A DNA stretch of 64,000 bases from the NCBI RefSeq assembly GCF_002775205.1, contig NC_036447.1, positions 3,398,501-3,462,500 on the forward strand, read 5' to 3'. This stretch comes from Xiphophorus maculatus (taxonomy: Eukaryota; Chordata; Actinopteri; Cyprinodontiformes; Poeciliidae). Below the pieces are notes generated by a model, which was given only the letters and a program-made list of their open reading frames with translations, did not search any database and was not told where the DNA came from. Position 1 is the stretch's first letter. Every line of letters starts with the position of its first letter. Positions 56,769 to 64,000 of the stretch are shown piece after piece. Both the position numbers and the translations under genes were made by a program.

Positions 56769-59280
56769 AACATCTGAGGATGCAAAAACACAAAATCTTA
56801 CCAAGTATTTTTGGTCCAGTTTCTAGTGCAAATATTTTAGTACACTTGAAATAAAACAAAACTAACTCACAGGTAGCTTTCCCAGAAGATATAGGAGATA
56901 GTTTTAAGTCAATAATGCCTTAATATTGATGAAAAACTACTAGTTCCACTGGCAGATAATTGCACTTACAACAATACATTTTCCCAATTATAAGCGCAGT
57001 AATATTTTTCCTTAGGTCCTCTCTGATTAGCAGTATAAATATGGTGGCTTTTAGATGGCCTGATCTCCAACCCATGACACTTACACCTCTGAACATAAAT
57101 AAAGAATAAAGAACATTTATTGAAACAGATCTAGAACTGATACCATATTTATACTGAAAGCTTTAATAGATTCATTTTGCTGTTGAAAGAAAGCAAAACT
57201 GTTAAAAAAAATTCCCCCTCTCTTTCAAAGGGAATTTGCTCTGCTGGATTTTACGTCAATTCCCTGGAAATGACCTTTTATATTCCAGTGAATAAAGCAA
57301 AAGATTCTCTGATAGGTCATTGATTTTGAAAGTGCATCTCATCCTATCTTGAACTAATCAGCGAAGTGAACTTTACTATATACTCTAACGCCCCCTCTTT
57401 AGGATGAAAGAACTATCGAAGAGATTATTAACAAGTTTATATAATTTATCTGTCTCTCTTGGTGTTGGTCTACATCATGTATCAAACTCAAGGCGTGGCC
57501 CGCTATAATGTTTTATTTGGCTACAGAACCTTCAAAAATAACAGTTGTGTGATGAAATATTGCTTTATCAATCAAATAAAATACTTTATCTGTATTCTGC
57601 CAAATTACATCAATGTGAAAAGCTTGTCAGTATTATTTAACTATTTATTGATATTTTAACAGTTTATGAGAAAATGAGTTTAACAGCCCATATCTTCTCT
57701 ATGCATTTGTTTTCTCCACCTCCTTTCCTCTTCAAACAGCCTTTTTAACCAAAGTTTTTTGATACAATGTCTGTCTGGAGCTAAAATTATTTTTTTACCC
57801 TAGTTTCAATGAGGAGTACTCTATAATCAACATGTAATATCTTCTACCATTGTCTATTACTCCTTGTAATAATCAGTTTCACATGTAGATGTATAATTTC
57901 TGATTTAGTGATGTTGGACTTGCTACTTGAACAAAACTGTTGAATGTAATCTTGTTCTCTGTAAATCTTTCCAAAAAAGGAAAACAGAGAAAAATTGAAA
58001 TAAAATAAAACAGATTAGGATTTATTTCAAAATGCATTCAAACACATGCATCGAGTGGGGCACAAGAAACCAACACCATGTCGTTACACTGCAAAACTGA
58101 GTTACTTATGTTTGGTCTTATATTCTGAACCACACAAAACAGAGAAAATCTCAGAATATTTTCATGTGCATCAAATCACTCACATTGAGCAATATACCCC
58201 TTGTAGCTACCACATGTGCTTTTATAGTTTAAGTTACGTTTTTCCTACCATCAGAATGGTTAAAGTGCAACACGACTGAGAGTAAATACATCCATAAGGA
58301 CAGTGACGGCTCATCCTTTAATGTTGCCCTGGGCGGATCCCCTTTTTCTCCATCCCAACAACAGTTTAAGATTAAAATGTCCTTTGCTCCATTTGTAATT
58401 TCACAAACAGAATAAAGGTTTCATAAATGAGCCATAGATGATTAAATACAGCCACAATTCATTAAAAAGACAGTGGAAAATACACAAGAGGCTGCAAATG
58501 TTGTAGATGTATTTTCCTACAATGATTACCTCGTATTGAAGGGACATGTGTGGAAGCAAAATTAAACCTGTTTGGGGCACAACTAGCAGAAAACAAACAA
58601 AAAAAAATAGTCAAGTGCTTACGTGTCCCCAATTATGTGCTGCCCTGGGCAGTGTGCCATACAAACTACAAAAAAAAACAAACATACAAAAAAAAAATGT
58701 ATACAGAAAGTTTTAAAAAATCCAACCAAGACTGGCTGCCTATGATCTAAATAAAACAAAGATTTAAGGCTGAAGTTTGCAGATCTACAAATGAAGCAAC
58801 ATTTTTAAATCATTTTCTAACAATTCCTTGAAATTAAAAACATAAATAGCTTCTAGTATTTGGAGAGGGTTTTTGGAGTTTTTTAAATTAATATCTATAC
58901 AATCCTTTATGTTAACAGTTAATCACACAAATCTGGAGACAAACAGTTTAATTGTTATCAGGCGGTTCCCAGGACGCCTGACAGTCAGTCAAAACCCTGT
59001 AAACAGTTAATGGACGCCATTTTCTGCTCAGCAAATCTAATTTTACTGGACTTAAATGAGCCTCTTAGCATCTTTTACTGCAATGAACGAATTGCTGCTG
59101 TTAGCACCCCCACATTTACATATTTGGAATAAATAAATATGCATAAAAACACTTGATGGCTCTATGACACAATTTGTTTTGCAAACAGGGAACTGGAACC
59201 TTTAGTTCTTTAGGGACTTCACTTAATAAGTTTGGGCAGATATAACTAAGCAGTGTTTCAGCAGTTTGTTTTTATGTAAT

Positions 59281-59839
59281 TTAAAGGGGCAGTATTATGA
59301 ATTTTCATGGACATAGTGCCATTTTTTTGCTCAATTAAGTAACTGTTACCTTTAATTATTATAAAAATGCTATACATATTTAATATGACTTTAAGGAAAT
59401 TAGACTTTGTAATTTAGTGCCTTGAAATTGGGTCCCTGTCTCTTTAAAAACTCCTGTTCTCTGCCTTCAGAAAGTCATCACAACATGGCTCCTCTATTAA
59501 CTCTTTAGCAACATATTTACCAGCATTACTCTGAGAGGTATCTTGTAAATTGGCTCACCAAATGCTCAGGTGTTTGCTAATTGCTGCTGGCTAGTCTGAA
59601 GGAGCTGAATGGGGGAGGGCTGCTCTGTGAGGTTAATGCCTGGAAGTTTGGAAACTGCACCCTCTAGGTGGAAGAGCTAAGTCCACCAAGCTGAATGGTT
59701 GCCATGGAGATTATAGGATTTCTCAGACATGCATGAAAGAATCAAGGCAGCACTCCAGGTTTGTTTTTGATGAGAAAATAACATTATAACATGATGTATA
59801 GCTCAAAAAAGTCGATTTTACATAATACTGCCCCTTTAA
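59281..59839. mobile_element. MITE with TTAA ends, piggyBac-like
   Basis: A perfect 19-bp terminal inverted repeat, TTAAAGGGGCAGTATTATG, bounds 559 non-coding bases. TTAA at both outer ends fits the TTAA target duplication of the piggyBac superfamily; that assignment is inference. A diverged copy is at 6190-6627 and a terminal fragment at about 23318-23350. Confidence 0.75.
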
Positions 59840-62324
59840 GAACCAAACTGCAGTAATAATAATATATTATTATCCCTAAGATTACGAAATCCTTTTTTAA
59901 CTTCTATTAAAATATGAAATAAAAAAACAACAACATGCTTTTATGGATCTTATAAAACGATTACAGAACCTTTCTTATCATTTTTGAAAGTTCTTGTAGT
60001 TTCGCAGCACAAAATAAATTGAATGAAGGAGGAAAAAGTGCAAAATTGATTTGTTGAATTTTAAAGGGTGCCGACCCCTGACCTGAAACATTTCTATAGA
60101 GTTTGACCTTTGTATTTTGAGCTTTTATTATTGCTACTTAGCATTAGTCACACTTTATCCTCCCTTAGTAGAAGAAAGGCTTAAGCTAAATTAGTATCTA
60201 CTTGCAGTAACTTTATTCCACTTTCAGAAGTAGCCAACCCTTAATTTAAGATAATTGAGTTAGTGAGGAAAAAAAAGATTCCCATTCATTATTGGTCGTT
60301 TGTAAGAAAATTCCCAATGTCACAAATTACTTTTACCCTGAACAATTCCTCTGAAATACACGCAACTGAATAATGTTTTTGTCTATGTTTTTTTTCATGG
60401 GGAATAAATAGGTTACACAGAGACCCATGTCTCTTAACCAATCTTAAATATTACAAAGTGATGAGAACATGCCGTTTAAGTGACGTATCCATCTGGAATT
60501 GGCTTGTCTAAGCTTGTTTACGCTCACAGCCTAAGCAGTAATGGAAAAGATTAATTTAACTGGAACTGCACAAACCACAATGTTTCCTGAAATTCTGCTA
60601 CTTCAGTGAAAGATTTTCTATCTTTACCAAGAATAAGAATAAATGTGGAGGGTGGTAGCAACAGGTTAAACGGTTTATACCAATCAAACTGATACGTAAA
60701 GTTCTTCCTCTTACAGATGACACACCATCACTCTGGGCATTTGTCCCATGTTTGCAGTTTGATCAAATCTAATAACATAAATTATTTTCACCCAAACTTA
60801 GCTCATGAACATGTTTCTGTAAAAAACACATAAGCATTGATTCATTCACTAGGATAGCTGGTACATTGTTCTCTTAAAGGATAAGGAAAAGGATTTTAGT
60901 GAGAAACTTGGCATATTTGGCTGGTTTATGAAACAAAAAGTTTTAGTTTAGCTGATACTCAGACATTTACGATCTCTTTTCATCCTGAAACTGTCTGCTA
61001 CATGTACATGTGCTGGTGTACCAATAAAAAACGATCTCCAGTTTCTTACGCAGTAAGTTAGAAAAGTTTTCCAAGCAGAACATTTCGATTCCCGAATCTT
61101 CAGCTGTTAAAAAGCCAAAAGTAAATCTCCTCTAGAAACAACAAGGGCTTTTTCAATGGGGGCAAAGGTTTCTGAAACAGGGAAACGTGCAATAACATGA
61201 ACCAATTGACCCAAACAGCTGTTTCAACAGAACCTGCAAGACTGCCAAAACAAAGAGAAAAGTCTGAGTTGCTAGAACTTCTGATCAAACTCCATGAAGA
61301 ATACCTGCTTGCTTGGAGAGCCAAAACATTAAATTAAACAAAATATGTCTAACTAAAATCTAACTTGAATGTAGTTTTTCATATTGTAAAGTAAATAATT
61401 ATAAAATTGGAGCTGGCATTATTCTATTGTCACACAGTTTTGATCTGCTGAAACAAGTAAACCTAAAAAATATACTCTTTCAGAAATGTTTTTGGTTTCT
61501 TTCAGTTTCTGAGAGGAATTTGTGTCTCTAGTGGGTAAAAGCAGCAGAGTGTGTCTTTGTGTTGCTTGATCCTCAAAGGTAAAATGTAAAAGGTTTTCAC
61601 TACTGTGAAAGATTTAGGGCCAGTCCTTTTTAACAACCAGACATTTCAGATTTAAAGAGTAAAAGCAAGTGAGGTGGATTAGCAGTACTTAACAACGGAT
61701 GATGTCATCCAGGACTTTTCTGTGGAGCTGCCCAGATACTGAGTTATTAGCGTATTATGTCAGTCATAAGACACAGCAACAGTCTTCAGTCAGAGGCTGT
61801 TTCGGATTTGTTGGAAACACATCACCGACTACAATGACTCTTTGAGTAATTTGCTGATTATTGTTGGTCACTTTTTTTGTTGTTGAAATGCTGGAAACAG
61901 GGACATTTTGAGCTCTACCTGCCCCATAAACCTGTGCTTTCATTCAAAAACATAAACAATGCAAAAACGTAGCAACAATTAAACAGTGATGTTGAACTCT
62001 TAGATGTCACGACTCTGGGATTATTAACTTCTGGTATCGGAATATTCAGCAGCAGTTTCAGAAGGGCAACCAGGACATCACTTCAAAAATCTAAAGGCTG
62101 ACACAGAGATCTAGTTGTGCTTGGTTATTTCCATAAGAGGCATTTACAGAAAGTTAAAAAATGAAAAACATTTACTTTTATAAAATTAGAAGAATGTGTG
62201 CTTGAATTTTCTGACTTCTTGTTTGGAACCTTTTAAAAAAATTGTCAAGTTTTCAGGTGACGTATTAAATTTGGTGAGGGAATTAATAGCAGCTGTTTTG
62301 GACTGAAAACTGCTGGTATATGAG

Positions 62325-62675
62325 CTACAGAACTGTGCAAAAGCCTTCAGTCACTGCTGATTTCGTTCTTTCCGGTTCTTGCAACCTTTAAATGTGGTTC
62401 AGATCAGTTTTTCTCCAGAGTTTCTAAAGGTCTTACTAAATATTTCATGTGCTCAGAAATGAGGGGAAAAAGGCAAATAAATGAATGATTTACAGGACTA
62501 AAAACGCATCTACAGCACATGAACAGTATGTGAACGGCGTGTAATTAAGGAATAGAAAAAATTTAAGCAAAGAGACGAAAGAGATGTCAGAAACTCTGGA
62601 GAAGTGCTGATCCAGATCACATAGAGATGGAAGGAAATCATGAGGGATGACTCAACACTTTTGCACAGTGCTAAG
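62325..62675. mobile_element. MITE with ACTGTGCAAAAG ends
   Basis: ACTGTGCAAAAG (62332-62343) and its exact reverse complement (62658-62669) bound about 315 bases without coding capacity. The same terminus, CAGAACTGTGCAAAAG, occurs at about 29400-29415. Confidence 0.6.
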
Positions 62676-63003
62676 TGTGCACTGTATGTTTTTGGCAGTG
62701 ATCCTTGATGTCATGCTGACTGAAGCTGCACACATGCATTATGGAGGCCATGTTGTGTCCAGTCTCCATCATCATCATCGTCAGTTTGTCTTTGAAGCTC
62801 GTGAAACCGCTCTGAGGTTTTACAATGCGAGAGATATTCCTCAAGGTCTGGTTCTCCATGGAGCACAACAAGCAACATGACAAATCTGTTTATAGTCAGT
62901 GAAACAGAACCAAGTGTTTTTGGATCTTCTTTACGACCAGACGTGAATAATCTCTCAATCCCTCATGTGTGGCTTTTGTGCATCTTTTCTGAAAAATGTC
63001 TCC

Positions 63004-63137
63004 TCAACATGTATTGTCCCGGGACTTTGCGTCATCGCGCTCCTGCTCCAAAGGAAAGTCTGCTTCTGACACGCTGGCATCAACACTCAGGATAGCAGAC
63101 GTGTCTGAATCGCTGCTCATCGGAGGCTGGTTCTCAC
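63004..63137 (-). CDS. rnf150: RING finger protein 150, last coding exon (partial)
   Basis: After an acceptor (CCCTTCAG) the minus strand opens in phase 2 and reads ENQPPMSSDSDTSAILSV..., continuing for 43 residues to a TGA. The stretch from SSDSD to DDAKS aligns without gaps to the 32-residue C-terminal tail of vertebrate RNF150 (SSDSDIS...EEVKS), followed by five extra residues, RDNTC. RNF150 is a single-pass membrane E3 ubiquitin ligase with a protease-associated domain and a RING-H2 finger; neither is in this exon, so the rest of the gene lies beyond the right edge. Gene order after TBC1D9 and the shared orientation support the call. No known fold or motif is in the exon itself. Confidence 0.75.
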
Positions 63138-64000
63138 CTGAAGGGTCAAACAAAGGTGAGTCAACGTCGCAAAACACAGAGTCTTACAAAGTATGTGTGG
63201 TCTAATTTCTAATGCACACTTGAAATAAGACTAAATAAACTTTAACATAACTTAGAAAAGTCTGTGTTTGTATTCTGTTGATTTACTGCCCCCTTGTGGT
63301 GGGATTTGAGTTAGATTTTATGGCGTCCTATATTATGGCCAAAAAGTCAAGCATGGTCATCCACAGCATGTTATCATCATTGTTAAGTCTTGGAGTATCT
63401 TTATCCGTAAATTAACAATTTTTATGGTATCAGAAAGTTGTTTTGATTAGTAGTAATTAAGTTTAATAAGTCTAATCTGCCTAATACTTCTGTGTTAGCT
63501 GTAGCTTAGCTAAATGTATTGTTAGCTAATATAAATATGCATTTAAGGTGTGCAAAATGTTGATGCAGTCTGTCTAGCATAGCGTGCTGCCTATGAAAGG
63601 ACAGAATAGTGATGCTATGTGAATGATAGAAAATACCAAGTCAACTCAAACATTCACATCAAAAACTGATTAAAATTATTTAGTATAAAATTTATGCCTC
63701 CGATGATAACATTCAAACTGCATAATCAAGAAGCAAGTCCTCTGCACAGCTTGCAATTAACCTTTTAAGCCACTTGGTGGCAGAAAATTTTTATTTTTAC
63801 CTCCCTTATGTTTTCAGTTATAAAGCCAATCACAATGAGTTCAGGTCCATATTTCAGGCTAAAACCTTTCCACGCTGACATGTTGGTAATGCGATGAAGC
63901 ATGTGTAACCTGTGGACGTACAGCTTGCAATAATGTGGCTCTGTCCTGCCTGCGACATCGTTTCTTGGTAATGATGGAGTTGATGCAGATCTATCACCCT
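63138..64000 (-). other. RNF150 last intron (partial)
   Basis: No exon recognised. Contains a partial CACTGCAAAAA-family MITE (about 63167-63262) and two CTCF-like motifs: the minus strand at 63285-63299 (CCACAAGGGGGCAGT, 14 of 15) and a weaker plus-strand one at 63770-63783. Confidence 0.5.

Larger units (their letters stand above)
54505..63003. other. Spacer between TBC1D9 and RNF150, part RNF150 3' UTR
   Basis: No coding sequence recognised. Contains MITEs (55071-55428, 56781-57010, 59281-59839, 62325-62675), a probable LINE 3' fragment (about 61650-61930, resembling 7235-7440), a CTCF-like motif at 56754-56768, and otherwise AT-rich unique-looking DNA. How far the RNF150 3' UTR reaches is unknown. 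Confidence 0.5.

Overview
The window is vertebrate genomic DNA, most likely from a teleost fish. Genes are split into short exons with GT-AG introns, non-coding DNA is AT-rich, and introns and spacers are full of microsatellites, miniature inverted-repeat elements, Tc1-like remnants, LINE pieces and a tRNA-derived SINE. There is no bacterial-style operon, phage or CRISPR array. Exon structures below were read by eye from reading frames, splice sites and family knowledge.

Layout. (1) 1715-3634, minus: a single large coding exon ending in the conserved GPRIN C-terminal block, most like GPRIN3, with a candidate CpG-rich promoter near 9.45-9.78 kb. (2) 16149-20550, plus: complete ELMOD2, 8 coding exons, 297 aa. 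(3) 21533-25880, minus: complete UCP1, 6 exons, 305 aa, tail to tail with ELMOD2. (4) 30553-52961, minus: complete TBC1D9, 21 coding exons, about 1276 aa, with a 6.9 kb first intron and a GC-rich promoter region at about 53.1-53.7 kb. (5) 63004-63137, minus: the last coding exon of RNF150, whose remaining exons lie beyond the right edge. The order ELMOD2 - UCP1 - TBC1D9 - RNF150 is the conserved vertebrate UCP1 neighbourhood, so the carrier is called UCP1 rather than UCP2 or UCP3.

The genes are neighbours by ancestry and do not form one pathway: ELMOD2 is an ARF/ARL GTPase-activating protein, UCP1 an inner-membrane mitochondrial carrier, TBC1D9 a GRAM/TBC Rab-GAP-like protein with an EF-hand, RNF150 a membrane RING E3 ligase, and GPRIN a neuronal G-protein effector.

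The most notable observations are a 59-unit GT repeat that ends seven bases before a UCP1 exon, a GC-AG intron in TBC1D9, a 29-base ELMOD2 exon, closely spaced convergent poly(A) signals between ELMOD2 and UCP1, CTCF-like motifs in convergent orientation around ELMOD2 and TBC1D9, an unexplained 29/31 inverted repeat at the TBC1D9 promoter, and several miniature transposon families, one with TTAA ends. I found no convincing new multi-gene system.
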